A stretch of DNA of 64,000 nucleotides from Aquila chrysaetos chrysaetos (GCF_900496995.4 NC_044029.1:62001-126000); one strand, 5' to 3'. Shown: positions 22,201 through 37,200, counted from the first letter of the stretch. The notes: generated by a model from the sequence alone, not told the origin. A program made the numbers and translations.

Positions 22201-25200
22201 TCTCCTTGAGTTCTCCAATATCAACTTACAGTAACAGCAAAGCGATGAAAACTCCTAGCAGGGATAAAGTTTCTATTACCAGTTTTGGTCTTAAGGTGTT
22301 CAGATGAAAGCAGCTAAAGAAAGGTTAGTTGCTGCTTACAATAAACCACAAAATTTTAAAACAGTAACCCTGTAAGTGTAAACAACTACAGATATGATAT
22401 TCTTAGCAAGTGTTTGTATTGGTCGTCTTAGGAGCGACAGCTTCTAAAGACATACTCCATCCCACAAGTGGGAAAAAAAAAAGGATTAAAAACTTCCAAC
22501 ATATGTGATTATTCTCTTTCACCTTTAAAAGTACTAATTTCACAATAAGCCTATGTACAAAAAATTACAACCACTCATTGTCTACGTAATCTTTACTGTG
22601 CAACAAAATAAAAGCCATACAGTAATCTCTTTCAACTGTGGATTTGTAAAATGCCTGAAAACAGAAGGAAGTTTGTAACGTGCTCTGCCAAGACCTTGCT
22701 TACTTTCTCAAAACGGAGAAAAGTTCAGTGATAGAAAGAGCTACCGAGAATGCCCTAAAAGAGTTGCAGTTCAGATGTTTCTATTTATCTCACCTATGAT
22801 AGCACTTCATAAAAAGGGTTTATCCTGTCTTCTAAATCTGAGTCACTAAGATCCTTAGAAGTCTAAGCCAGATTCTGCTCAAGAGTACTAATGGTAGGTA
22901 GAGCTTTTTAAGGAAATCACAAATGAGAACTGCTGAATTCTAGATTACTTTGGCTTTGTGTTCTTAAGATGTAACTTAATAGAGTATTCCAGAATAAAAT
23001 TTCTGTGGAGCTACAGCAGGTGTAAGCCTATATTCTGGTAAATAACCGTGTCAATCAAAAGGGGAAAGGACGGAAACATTTCTTGGAAACTCTTCCTATT
23101 TAGGAACATCTTTATTATCACATGAAATCATCTAGTCTGATCTTCAGTGTAAGCAGACCAGGATATTCTAAGGAGTAACTCAGGCACCATTCTCATCTTC
23201 TGACTGATTAATAGCATCTCAGATAGGAATTAAATCCCTAAACCTTTAATGGAAAGGAGATTCACTTTCAGTCCTATGCAAAGTTTTAAGAGGGGTAGCT
23301 AACTCCTTAATACATTGTACCTAACAAATAGTCTGGAATTGACAGCCATTATCTCTTTAAGGCTAAATAAAGCCCTTTGTTATCACAAATCTCTTCCCCT
23401 TCAGTGTATTTTGACTGGGAGGTAATTTGATCCTAATCTTCTCTTGAATGTACTTCACTGACAAAGCCTCAGTCTGCACAGTAGCAACAGGCTTATTCCA
23501 TGGTTTATTTTCCTTGCACCATTCTTCTGAACCATTTCTAGGTTATCCAAGTAACTTCAGAAGTGTCAGAAAAACCCACATGTAAAGTCACAATAATTAT
23601 TTTTGTGATACCATATGCTGCTCAGTACCTCTAGCTGATTTCAGTCCTCCTATATACCAACACACCTTATTTTGCTGTATTACAGTATGCACTCATGTTA
23701 TTTGATTATCCACCACACCCCCTCCAGTCCTCTTCAACATCACTGTCTGCCAAAATGCATTTTGTTCCCAGGTGATCAGTGTTTATAAAAAAAATTACTT
23801 GCCTTTAACTACAGGAAGGTTTGCCAGAATTCGTCTCATCATCCAACACAATACTACTTACTTCCCTCATCTGTCACCTTTAATAACTACCACACCCATT
23901 TCACATTTTCTTCTATATCACAGCAATTGTATCCACTGGATTGTTGATTGCACCAGGAAGAATCAACTCTGCTCCCAGTCCATTCACTGTAGCCTTTTTT
24001 ATCTCCTCCAGGCACCTTCCAGAATACCCAAACTGCACTGTATCTGGCTCAGCTCTTCTCTAGGCCCTCAGTGGTACCTCAGTAGCCCTTACACAGCATG
24101 TGGGTTGTGGTTTCTTTAATTCAAAGTACCCCAAATAATGAGGAGGCTGTCTCAGAGCCTGCCAGACATTTCTTGTTTACCATAACAGACAAGGTACAGT
24201 AGGATGAAAGACCACAGAAGTGTCTTGTAAAAATCATCTTCCTCCTGTTATTCAGCTGCATTAAGAAAAATTTGATAGCAAGCTAAAAGATTATAAACCA
24301 TTGCTAAAAGCTGAGTATACATCACTACCATGCAATAGCTATATACATTGTTCAGAAAAATACAAAGCTTTTCCATTTACTGTACACCAAGACTCTAATT
24401 TACAGCAATACAGCTTTTCTTAACTTTACTTAAGTAGTGAAGACTTCAGGATAGAGAGCGCAATAAAGACAGGGGAAAGCCTCAAATTAAAACCTCGGTA
24501 ACTAAATCATTCCCAGTAAGAATGCACAACTTGGGAAAGCAGGTTGTCTTCTGGGTAAGTCATAGGTTTGCACAGCTTTTAGAACACCAGTATTTTTTTT
24601 TGTTTTGTATGACTTGTTTTATCTCCAGTGATTAAGTTCTGCATAAGCGTGCTCTCTCAATTTCTAGAATATTTGTATATTAATGAGGTGTCTCATTCAG
24701 TTTGACTAGATCCTACAAAATAAAATACATATTTAATCACAAATACTACAGAAAAGCCCTCTCAAGTGTTAATTTTAAATACAAGTCTTGCATTATACTC
24801 AAACCACAAGCAACTGAACTCTGGTTTTGCAAGTTAATCATGAAACTTGGCAATAAATGTACCAAGACACCTTTTCATATGACCACCATCATTACGAATA
24901 GGTAAATATGCAAGAATACACAAATCCAATAATGGAAGAAAATACCACATCCCCTGAAAATATGGCCACACAAAGCTTACCTTTTCTAGTGCTCTTAAAA
25001 AAAGAAAACAAAAGTGAATTCTGTTCCACAGTATAGACCAACCAACATTTTACAGTGAGGATTTGTTCTACACTGATCCTTGCATTTCACATCAGCTGGA
25101 AATACCTATTCACTAGTGCAAAACAGTTTCATCGGTATTAGCATTTATGCTTAGTAAAGTATAAACATTAAATTTATGACACATTTTCAAATCAAGATAT

Positions 25201-28200
25201 TGCAAGAAAGAGTGAAATATTAATGTAAAGTTTAAACGTAAATTCATTAGATGCATACCTGCACGCTGGCTGTTACAACTGGAGACCCTGAGGCAGAAGA
25301 TGGTCTGTGTGGAGTTGACAATTGTTTAGTAGCACCCTGTGTTCCACTTCCTGCTCCCCCAGACAGACTAGTCCTACTAGCTCCACTTGAGTTAAGGTTA
25401 CTGCCTCTGCTGGCAGGTACATTCATTCCAACTCCACCCAAATTATTTTTACCAACAGTTCCAGAAGGAGAAGAGTTGGGCAATTTTGAAGAAGCCTGAG
25501 GGTTCTTTGCAGGCTGAAGGCCTGAGGTGCGATTAGAGGGCAGCAAATTCATTGTGGGAGACTGCCTGCTGATATTTACACCACTGGTCTGTTTATGAAG
25601 GGGGTTGTTGCTGGAGTGACTACTCTGGGAAACTAGTGCACTTGAACTGGAAGAACTGGGTGTTGTTGCAGGCCTGGGGGATGAGGTGGACTTGGATGAA
25701 AATTTAGGTGATGCATTGGGCTTGGGTGTCACAGAGGGCTTAGATGCAGTGGGCTTGGGAGAGGCAGCAGGTTTGGGAGAGGCAGCCATGGAAAAGGGAG
25801 GCTTGAAACCCTGGGAAGAAACTTGTGACACCATAGCCTTGGCTAAATAGTTACTAGAGGTAGAGGTGCTGGATGTTGTCCGAGAAACCAGTGGGTGAGA
25901 CACTTGAGAGCTGCTTCCAGATGAGGGATTAGACAAAGGCAGGCGATATACTACAGACTTATCTTGAGCCTTGATGACTGGCGATGAGCAAGACAGTTTG
26001 GGATTACTACTCAATTTCACCACTGGATTGGTCTGTGATTTACTAATAGTTGCTTGTAAAGGAGATACATATTTCTGCTGTACAGCTGAATGCTGGTGCA
26101 CCTTTGTCACTTGTGATGTTGAAGAAGAACCACCTTGAGCCTCAGAAGATGATACCAAGATATTAGCATCCTTGGTTCTTTGAGAGGAGGTGGAAATAGC
26201 TGCTTGGGTCTTAGAGGAAGAAACATGAGTCTGTGAAGAGGAGGAAGCAGCTTGGATCTGGCTTGACCTCTGTAGTCCTTGCTGAAGTAGTTTGGCTGGC
26301 AAAGGCTCTAAGGAAACCTTAGGATTTTGAATTGAAGATCCAGCAATAAGGCCTGAAGAGATACCAGTGTGAACTAGGTCCTGGGGTTTCTTTGGTACTG
26401 GCCCTGTGTGACCAGCAATAAGACTTGATGAATGGGGTGTTTGAGTGGGCTCTACTTTCTTTGAAGTTGCCAGGGGCAACTTACTCATAATGCTTGCTAG
26501 TTTCTCTTCCCTCAGCCCAGGGCGAGGTCTGGATGTTGGTGTGTCTATGGTGGACCCAAGAGGTGATCCCTTGGCACCATTATTGATAACTGCCAGAGCA
26601 TCAGAAATAGAGTCCAGTGAGGGTGGGTGGAAAGAGAGGTCTTCATCCAGTGAGTCATCCAAGCAGATAGTCTCTGGAGCTGGTGTGCAGCTAGAGCTGG
26701 CTGGGGTGCAGACAGGTGTGCTGGAACTCAGTAGAGTAGCACAACTGGAATTGACTGAAGACATACAGGTTTTCTGTTCTTTCTTTGGACTGGAGTCCTG
26801 AGAATGAAGAGATAAGAAAAGACAGGTTTAATAGCCTTTCTGGAGTAGATCTAAAGTCTTCTTTAGTGTAATACTATTATTCTGTAAATTCAGATGAACC
26901 CAAGATCTACTAGTGAAATTTTCATATTAAGATACCTATGATATCTAGGTGTTTCAGTCCTGTGTGCTAATTCAGTATTTGTATTTTAAAACCTAGTGCT
27001 GTTGCTCCACATAAAAGCGCCCCACACGGTTAAGAATAATCAGTGCTGTGAAGAACAGGGTAGCTAATCTGATCGCTAGGTAAAATTGCTACTGAACTAA
27101 GACAACACCTAGTCGTGTCTAATGAGAACTTCTATCAACTTACTATGTTATCCTCCTAACCACACATTTTTCCATTGTTGCCAAATTTAATACATGCTGA
27201 AAGCAAACACAAAGCACACGTTAAAAAAATGTGAAACTTTACTGGAACTAGTACCTCTTCATAGTCAATTTTTAAAAAACTAATATAGCTTTAAGTAACA
27301 AAGCTATACAGAAGTCTTTTGTACCACTTTCTTTGAAGTAATACACCACCAAGTCAATAAGCTCTTATAGCATTTCCTGATGGAACCCTTCTGCCAGAAT
27401 TTTTCTGGATCAGAGGCAAAAAACAGGTTGTATCAAATGGTCATATAAAATTGAGGTATCTAAATAGGCATTTACCTTCACTTTGGGTTTAGGGGCCAGA
27501 ATCACCTTCTTCTTTGCCCTAAAACAGAAGAGATACATGCACATCAGAAGACAAAAGAAAGGCAAGTCATTTTAGTTTGAACTGTTACCCTGACTATATC
27601 CAATAAACTAGAAGGATGACTACTGGAGTCCAGCTTTAATAATAAAAGATCCTTGAAATAGAAAATGTGTTAAAATGTAAGGAGGAAAGAACAAGCACAC
27701 TTTTAATCCTTTTTTTTGGTCATGTATCTCTAAGTAAATTAGATGCAAAATTCCCTGAATTGCTGGTATAACTTGATATATATCAGGAGAGCTATTTTTT
27801 TACTTTTCCGATTTAGAGAAACTTCAAAATATCAAGTCATTTCAGCCTCTTATAATCTGAAGAGTTTGTCTACTTAGCAGAGCTTTGTCTAAACTGAAGT
27901 CACCTATAATGGTTATATAATTTCACTTTACATTGAATGTTTTTGTCACAGAGGACTATACTTCGTGTTCTCACTTATATTTCAAACCACGTAAAAACAG
28001 TTGCTTCCCCCCACACACAAAAAAAAGTGGTTTCTTTGGCTTATCAACTGTGAAACAGTTGTATCTAACCTATGTTTGCTGCAATAAGGCATTTAACAAA
28101 CTTCCAGGTTCTTTTGCACTGTGAGTGACACCATAGCACCAACTACAGTTATGCAAGGACAGCATTAAGGATTATGAGTCATCAGCTTCAACTTAGAAGT

Positions 28201-31200
28201 TAAGCATTTCACACCTTCTTTTCGCATTTCTATTTCTTCAAGAGGATCAGATTTACATCTTATAGGTCATTTATTCTCCTTTCCTAAGCAACTAGGAATA
28301 TGCCTGGTTAAAAAAAAGACCTTAATGTAGGTAGACCATCACTCAGTTTTGCTATTATGTACAAGAATATCCTATGTTAATCATATTTATCACAAAGGTT
28401 GCAATTTGGGCGTTATTCAAAGTCATTTCTGGATGAATGTGGGCAGCTCCCAAGAGGGACATAGTGTTGTCTGAAAATCAAGAAGGCAAAATTCAGCTAA
28501 GATACACAGCCTTCTGTGGTTACAGAGATATTTGAGAAAAAATGCAGGAAGTACTGCAGTCTCCGATTTCAATTTAATATGCTGCACTGCAAAATTAGAG
28601 GTATAGTGCTTTGAAATACTTTGAGTAAAAGGCGTTAATCCAAGGATGAATATCCACTTGAGTTACCTAGTCACTTCATAACTGAGTTAAAATATAATGC
28701 CACAAGAACATTACAGTTATATGTCTAAATTAAAGCATAAAAAAAAAAATTAACATTGGAAGTCTCTTCAAACAAAACCCAAAATATCTTCCTTTCCTCC
28801 CCTTCATCCAAAAAAGATACCATGAAGATAGGAAAAAATGCTATGAACAACCTAAAGATACTAGTAAGTTGTCGGTACTATACTCACGGAGCAGAAGTGA
28901 GGTGATTGTGAACACTTCGGCTTTCTTTAAAAAGCATCCTGAAAGAGTGGTGAGAAAAAAAACATAAGGTGATTCTACAGGGACAATCAGCATATCACCA
29001 CCAAATACGCAAGTGTTCTTGAATTTTCAGAACCACCCTTTGATTATCTGTCCCCAAAGCAGCTAGTAGGTAGTTTGTCTGTACTGCTATCATGACGTTC
29101 CAAGGCAGCCATAAACAGAAAAATGCTAAAAAAAAAAAAATTAATTTCAAGTTTATATTTGAAATACCTCAGTAAATGGTCAAGCAGAAGTCAACAGAAT
29201 GGAATATTACCTCCTTCAGCTGGACAGAAGAAATACATTTTTCATTCTCTCTCCTCAAAGGCTACTGAAATATTTTAAGTATCAAATTAAGGTTTATTGT
29301 AAACTCTTGACACTACGTGTCCACACATTGATCATAGGTTTGGGTTTTGTGGTTAGTCTGTTGTGTGGTTGTTTTTTTAAAAGCACAGAGGAAAAAAGTC
29401 AGAATACAGTAGCCAAGCTTGTTTCTAATTTTCTTCAGTATTTTGCATAGGCCATTGCGTATCATTTCTGTGACTTCAGTTACACTGGACTCACACATAC
29501 ATTTTACTACAGAGCCAATGAATGGCAAGAGTTGGTATGACAAATCTCAACACTACACATGTTTTTATTTCCATGTTATCAACTCCTGAGCTGACAAGTG
29601 GGAAGTGAAAATGATTCCTGACCTGTACTTATCCTACAGCTTGCTACCCAAATGCAAATAAATAGCTAGTGAAAACTTGGTCCCTTTCCCTGTTTCCAGG
29701 TAGGCAAACTAGAACAGACAAGGTTTTTGTACACCACTGCCATCACACCAACACTGACCACATAATGAACAACTGTCTAAACAAGAATTTTTCACCACTG
29801 ATAACACATCCTGTAGAGCTGCAATACTTATAAAAAAATCCAAGTATCCACAAATGTCATATAATCTGGTAAGAAGACATTGACATCCTCTCAAGTTCCA
29901 ATGCCTTACTTCTCAGATTCCACTTTCAGCTCCATTTTCACATTTTTTTCACCATACTAACCTTCAAATCTGTATTACAGTGCTCCCCATTAGTGACTAC
30001 TGAATGCCTATGAAGAACATCATGGAGCAAAAGGAACATTCCTCATTACAGGTTCAATGTGCCACTTTCTGACCTACCCAGCTTCTCCAGAGTATTTCCC
30101 TCCCCAGCTCCTTCATGGTGCTTTGTCTATGAATCTGAGGCCCCATTAATTTGTAGTATCATCCTTAAAGGTTCAAGACAGAAGTGTAACTACTACAGGA
30201 ACAGAAGTCAAAGATAAGGTTCAAAGCAAGGACAGTGCAGTTTATGTTCCAAAGAAAGAACATGCTTGGAAAATAATCCGTCCATTGCATACATGTACTT
30301 AGATGTAAAAGGTGATGACAGAGATCATTATGAGATTGTTTCTTTCTATCATGACTTCAACTGTACTGTTTGACCTGCACAAAATAAATGTGCTGCAAGC
30401 CTACTTGCATGACCAATTCCGAAGATGATGAAACTCTTGGCATTAAAAGGAAACAGACTTCCTGTTGTTCCTGACACTTTTTTTTGAACATACACATATT
30501 TAGGTTGCAGGCTTTTTTCAGACATGCATGGAATTAATATGCAACCCAGCTGCAAAAAAGTGGGTTACGTTATTTGAAAAGGCTTTGTGATCCTTTAGGA
30601 CAAAAAGCATTTCTCTAAATCCACGAGTTATCAGTAAAACAATCTCCTGGGGCAGAGTATAGAAGTTACATACTGAAAATTCATGTGACAAAGATAGTTG
30701 TGGTACACATGGACAAATGAATGAGGTGCAATTTAAAGCTACAATCAACACCTTACCTCATGCTTCTATACTAAGCTATGAGGAACATTAAATATAGTTA
30801 ACTTTGAAAGAGCAAGAAATTTTTCCTCTGGGCTGAACCCACAAAGCTCTGGTACCATAGACCTACTCTGATAAGTAAGAATTCCTTATGAAATACATAG
30901 TCAGTAGGTCATTTTTTAACATTAAATGCGCAAATTTTTTTCTGATTTACACAGTTCCTTCTCACTTGAGGCCACATATAAAGGTAAAAAATAAGCCCTC
31001 AGCATGATAATCCCTACCCTCATATCCCTACAAAATGAGCATCCAGCATACAAATAACATGTGCTGTATTACAAGTTACCACTGTCAGACTCCAGGAAAT
31101 ACTTGCTTTTCCTCTTTTCCATGCATAACTGTTTGCCTACAAATTACAATCCATCACTTCCTAAACCGACAGCAGGGAAGTGCCTCCCTGTAAATACAGG

Positions 31201-34200
31201 ACAATTTGTATATCATTATGGTACCAAAACTACCCAGTAGGTAAATCAAGTCCTGCTGGTCAACAGAAAGTTCTGATCAGGCAGCTCTTTGGGTTTGTTT
31301 GGTTTTTGTTGGTGGTTTTTGTTTGTTTGTTTTCTGGTGTTTTTGTTTTTTGGTTTTTTTTTGCGGGGGGGGGAGAGTTTGGTTTTGTTTTGGGTTTGTT
31401 TGCTTTATGTCTTTTGTTGAAACCACTTTTATAGATAGTTTAGAAGCTTATGGAAATTTTCAGCACACTTATCATACAGAAATGAGAGAACCATATGTGT
31501 TATATGGCTTTCAAATCCAAAATTTTGTTTTACTTCTATGTATTCTTGGATGACCTCACACTATCACTTAGCTATTTTGCCACTATCATCAGTGATCTCT
31601 GTATCTGTTCTTAAGCTAAACTGGGACTCCTTGTCTCACCTCCTTCAAAACCTTCATAAGAGATAACATCTCACTCATCAGCACACTTACTCTACAAAAT
31701 TAGATCCCTGAACAGAAATAAGTCAGCTGTATGCCAATGTAAAACTTAATTTGTTCCTTTCATTACTATTTGTCATGGTTTAACCCAAGCCAGCAACTAA
31801 GCCCCACGCAGCCACTCACTCACCTCCCTCACTGTGGGATGGGGGAGGGAATCAGAAGGGTAAAAGTGAGAAAACTCATGGGTTGAGATAAAGACAGTTT
31901 AATAGGTAAAGCAAAAGCTGCGCGCACAAGCAAAGCAAAACAAGGAATTCATTCACTTCCCATGGGCAGGCAGGTGTTCAGCCATCCCCAGGAAAGCAGG
32001 GCTTCATCACGCCTAATGGTGACTTGGGAAGACAAACGCCATTGCTCTGAACGTCCCCCCCTCCTCCTTCCACCAGCATTATATGCTGAGCATGACATCA
32101 TGTGGTCTGGAATAGCCCTTGGGTCAGTTGGGGTCAGCTGTCCCAGCTGTGTCCCCTCCCAACTTCTTGTGCCCCCCCCAGCCTGCTCGCTGCTGGGGTG
32201 GGGTGAGAAGCAGAAGAGGCCCTGGCTCTGTGTAAGCACTGCTCAGCAGTAACTAAAACATCCCTGTGTTATCTACACTGTTTTCAGCACAAATCCAAAA
32301 CACAGCCCCATACTAGCTACTATGAAGAAAATTAACACTATCCCAGCCAAAACCAGCACACTATGTCACAAGCAGCTTATTACAACCTCATTTTCTACAC
32401 TGACTATTCTAGGAAATATCTCAGTACAGTTATTTTTACAGCTTGATACAGATTTGACTAATCTACAATCAAGGTATTCTTAAGCAAATTGATTAGTATT
32501 GTATTATTTAGCTTTTAGTTAGGTCAAGATTTGATGGGAAATTGTCTTTCGCAATGGGTGCTCCAGAAGAACTCATGTCATCTACATTTGCTTCTTTTCT
32601 TCCACTTCAGTGTGTTTGAAAACTTTGCCAAATTTGTATTTAACAATGATTACTATTGCTCTCATTTTATTTTTTCCCCTTTGTGTGGTTGTTTCCTCTC
32701 AGTAAGTCAGGAGGAAGCAAGCGTTAAGTTTTCATTAAGAAACTGGCCAGCATTTTAACTGCAGCATCACAGAGCATCCCAATTGCACACAGGAAATAAA
32801 GAGCACAAACCTTAAGTGTTTTGTGAACTCTGGTGTTGAAATTCCAGCTTATAATTTTAAAGTCTGTCACACTGCATTATCAGACTGCTTACAACATATA
32901 GGCAAAACTACTTTCTATATCACTGTCACTTTCTATATTGCAGAAAGAACTTCCCAAGCAGTTACCCCTGCCTCATACTTCCCCCTCAAATGAAGCATCA
33001 CACACTGTGTTATGAACTTTAGTAAATTCAGACTCCAGCAGATAACAAAAGCAAATAGTTCTTTGAGGAAAACAGAGGTTTAAGCTCTCAGGCTTGCCAA
33101 CAAGATAGAAAATTAATTTCTGAAAAACATTTTTCTATAATATTCCAGTTCCACTGACATATTTTGAAGTTTTAACCAATATTAATAGTACAGGGTTGAG
33201 ACAAATGTATGACTATAACTAAGATCCAAGAAGTAGTTAACACCAAAATGAATAGATATATAAAGCAGGTATCTTACCTTGCCTGCATCCAGCCTTTAGG
33301 CCAAAGTGGTTTCACTTCTGTTTCCATAAACGTTTTGAGGTAATCTTCAGCAGACTGACTTCTATTTGGCTCTAGCTCATAGCATCCCAGCTTGATCTTG
33401 ACAAGATTACACAACAGAGACCTGCAGAAAGAAACACAAATATTGATAGAAACAATCCTTTCAAAATCTCAGCAGAAAAAGGCTGAGAAATAGACACAGT
33501 GATGCTACACAGCTCCTTTCCACTGCCAGTTGTAGGAAGAGCTCAGTTCCAACCGCTTTTTTGGAAGTTTGCCACTGCACAGGCTTGCTACTACAACTGG
33601 TATGATGTGCCACTGACACTTCTCCATTTCCAACAGATCATATGGCTCTTTTTTTTCATCCTTACTACCATTTTGTAACTGGTTTTACATTTTCTTTGTG
33701 GTTTCCTCATAGCTGAAACATCTTCTCTCACTTTGCTCAGAGTGACCTCTATCTCATTTGAGATGGAGAATGTCTGAAAGCAAGTGAAATCCATTCTACA
33801 CTGAGTATCTCAACAGAAGATTCTTTGACAGGGATGCTGTCCTTTACTGTCCTTAAAAATATAAAAATGCACACAGTTAAGTAACATTGGCCTTTCAGAG
33901 CCTCTTGAATGAAAAAACCCAACAAATTTAAATGTCATCTTTAAGTATGGCTCCCCTCCAGCTTAGTCCAAGCTATACTAGTTGGATATATTCCATGAAG
34001 CTTGCTTCCCTGTTGCCTTAGCATACTACAAAGACTCATCATGAGAAGTACACCAGCCCCTTTTAATAGTATGCATCCTTGCACTAAGATTAGCTTAGAT
34101 ACTGCATGGGAAATTACTAATTTAGAAGTATCTGCTTGCTTAAAAGCCTATCTAGATTATTTCAATAACAGTAATCTTAGTTTTCAGTAAAATCTATTCT

Positions 34201-37200
34201 AGGAAACAGAACAGTGAGAATTCATCATTTCAGACAAGAATCTGTGTTGCTCTTGAGAGGTAACATAGAACTTGTGTTCAGAGGGGATAGGAGGGGTTAA
34301 GATTCATGCATTCTGGATGCTGGCTTGAGGAAGAACTAGGAGGCTTGCCAAACCAGAAATGCCAATTTTGATGGTCTGCCCTACAGTGGCAGAAATCTTT
34401 ACCACTCATTGGGTGACAGTGTTTTGTGACCTATTCCTAGAATGGTGGGAAGCAGGTGTAACTCTGCTTACACCTCTGTTCTTCGCTTAAAGATGCCTGA
34501 AGTCCTAGGACCAGGAAAATTCTCATGTATTTGGAAAAAGCAGATAAACAAGCAGTGAAAAAAGGGTTGGACATAGGATGATCTTGCCTTTCAAGTTACA
34601 GAAAACGGTGTTTTACCATTGCAGTGTTCTAGCTTGCCTATTTAGCCCCAACACTCTCTCAAACTTCTGAGAATTATTATTTATTAAACAGTATCATGTA
34701 ACAACATCCCCTTGGGGATACCTTTATGAAGTCAGTCAAAATTCTTGGTGGAAGAGTTAGTTTTGTCTCACCTCACTGTGTCATCCCAATGAAACTTCTT
34801 TCTGGGTCCCACAACCCTCTTTCCAGGTTTCTCATCATCATCTTCCTCTGATCCATTTTTCTCTCGTTCATCTTCCGCTTGCAACCTACAGTTGGAACGA
34901 CAGTTTTCTTTATAGGTATGCAATACAGACAAAATGTTTCCTTGATAAAGAAGTGTTATTTTAGGTGTTAGAGGAAAAAAAAAAAAAGACCTATCTTCAG
35001 ATTCTCGTTATACCCTTCCTGAAAGGGTAAACAGTTCATCTTCCTCTCCCCACTGCTTCATGGACCTCAGAGACAAGTGAAAAAGACACACTGTATGGAG
35101 GCTATCAAGGATGCTGGCTATAAGCTTCATGTAGTGCTTCTACTAGGAAATGACAGGATGCTTATCAATCTATTAACTGCGAGGGAACAAGGACAAAATA
35201 TATCAAGATCCTGAACACACCATCCTCCTCCATTAATCCAGCATTTTAAGAATCTCCAGTATCCTTCTCACAGTTTACAATTTCTTTCTCTCAAGACATA
35301 TTTCATTCAGTTAATGGAACTTCTTTCTAGAGTCAGGTGATAGCATCACTTACACAAAACTAACTGCTTTGTACAGTTCAAAACTTACAGACACCTGTAA
35401 GCTGGAGCTGAGTACTTTGCTGAGCTCAGGGAATGAACATGGAGACAGACTTCCAGCTGGACTCTAGAACCGGCATGCACAGACTCCAGAAATACCTACT
35501 TGGCATTCTTGGCTTGATTGCGGGCCTGACAGTCCTCTTGATACTTGCATAACTGTTCGGGCATGACGTTACTGACAGCCAGTTTCAGCTTTTGCAGTGG
35601 TTCTCTCAAGCGGTCATCCTGTGAAAAGATAAACACCAAAGCAGTCCCATTAGATTCAATGTAAAGAGTGTTTCAGATAGGAGTGAGCGGGAAATAATTT
35701 TTGTGAAGCTGAGGCAATATTCGCAGTACTAACTATTGACTGCAACAGCCATTTCCTACACGGCACTTGAATTCTGTTAGGTGCAACAGCATTATAGAAA
35801 TGCACATACTTGAAATTCTTCATACAACTCATGTAAGTGTTGAGACCAGAAATGATGAAAGACAGTCACAAGGAAACATAGCACGAATATCCCAAAACAT
35901 TGTGGCATGATCTCATTAAATAATGCTTTTTAATCAAAATAGGGAAGAGAAGAAAACCTGAGGGAAAAAGCAAGATGACTTGACCGATGAGTATCTCAAC
36001 ACTGGCAAATAAATATCCAGTTAACCAAGTCCCCTAAAACCCTGTGGTATAAGAACATTCTAGGTAATGAACAAAATATATGTATTAGATTATGTGAGTA
36101 TTAGATTATTATCATATATAATTTATGTACCTCAAAGGTAAGGACTATGTATTTGGAATTGTCTCCAAACATTAAGAACTTCAAACATTCAAGTAATATA
36201 CTATATACTTCCCTACATGTTTTAAATACTCTTCCTACATCTTCTGACTTTACATTCTTAATCATAACTGCTTTTTGAGAAGAACTAGAATACTATGTGC
36301 TATCATGTCCTATGCTTAGAAATAACATAGGATTCTGTTTGCTGCCTTAGCAAGTTCTGAGATCTCTGCATTCATGATCCTCAGATCCTCTGCAAGATTT
36401 AGTCCTGCATTTCATCTAAAGAATTGGGTCAGGATACTTCAGAGCACAGATAACTTTTTTCTTCAATAGGAAAACATATTCTTTAAGAGAAATGCAACTG
36501 CAAATGACATATAAAGTATTTGTAAGACCTAGCCACAAAGACAAATTCACAAAAACAGTACAGGCTGGGTCATCTATTACCCGTCCAGCCTTTCTTTTTT
36601 CTTGACACAAAAGTGAATGCAATAGTAATTTTTTCTTTCAGCCTGTCATAACCGTTATTACTGTGGTTTTCTATTTCTGCTACTTTGATATGTACCCTGT
36701 ACCCAGCATTCAAGATGAAAGCGCTTCATTCTCAAATAAACGGTCTGAAGTACTTAAAATACCTCTTCCTAAAGTAGTGACAATAGCAGGTACACAGAAA
36801 AAAAAAGCTTTTAAGCTGATCTAGCAACTGATCCAAAACCTTTGCTTTACTGGAGACATGTCACTGTTGCTCTAGTCTCCTGCATTCTGTCCTCATCACT
36901 ACTACACAATTGACTCATGCTGGAGCTAATCTCCTTATCATTACCTGGACATTGAGGTGTAACTTCTTCAGACGCTTTATCAGTGTGTCCTTATTGCATG
37001 GGACAAAAGCCTCAAGGTGAGAGTACACTCCATTGCGGATGGCAGGATTTATCTCCTGTAACTGTAGCTCAATACTGACAAACAAACAAGAGACAGTCAA
37101 CCAGTGAGGCACCCCAAGATGAAGATGACAACTGAACAAAAACCTAAGGAAGCTTTGTATGCATAACATAGTCTAGCTATGCATACTAAAAATAGCAGCT

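Larger units (their letters stand above)
28939..33277 (-). other. UBN2: UBN2 intron with an LTR insertion
   Basis: 4.3 kb, donor GTAAGA, acceptor TTTCAG. Holds a GT-rich tract (31288-31406) and the solo LTR at 31771-32360, listed separately. The rest is AT-rich, with nothing recognised. Confidence 0.8.

Noticed and set aside
23772-24119. 115-aa plus frame
   Set aside because: Next to the ancient LINE remnant, with no similarity or conserved motif. Chance frame.
25251-26801. Plus-strand frames of 82 and 118 aa opposite the large UBN2 exon
   Set aside because: Antisense shadows of a long coding exon with biased codon use.
31180-31553. 84-aa hydrophobic plus-strand frames resembling membrane proteins
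   Set aside because: The Phe/Val/Gly/Leu content comes from the G/T-rich low-complexity tract.
31949-32252. Two 96-aa frames on opposite strands
   Set aside because: Both lie wholly inside the solo LTR. No retroviral protein similarity is seen.
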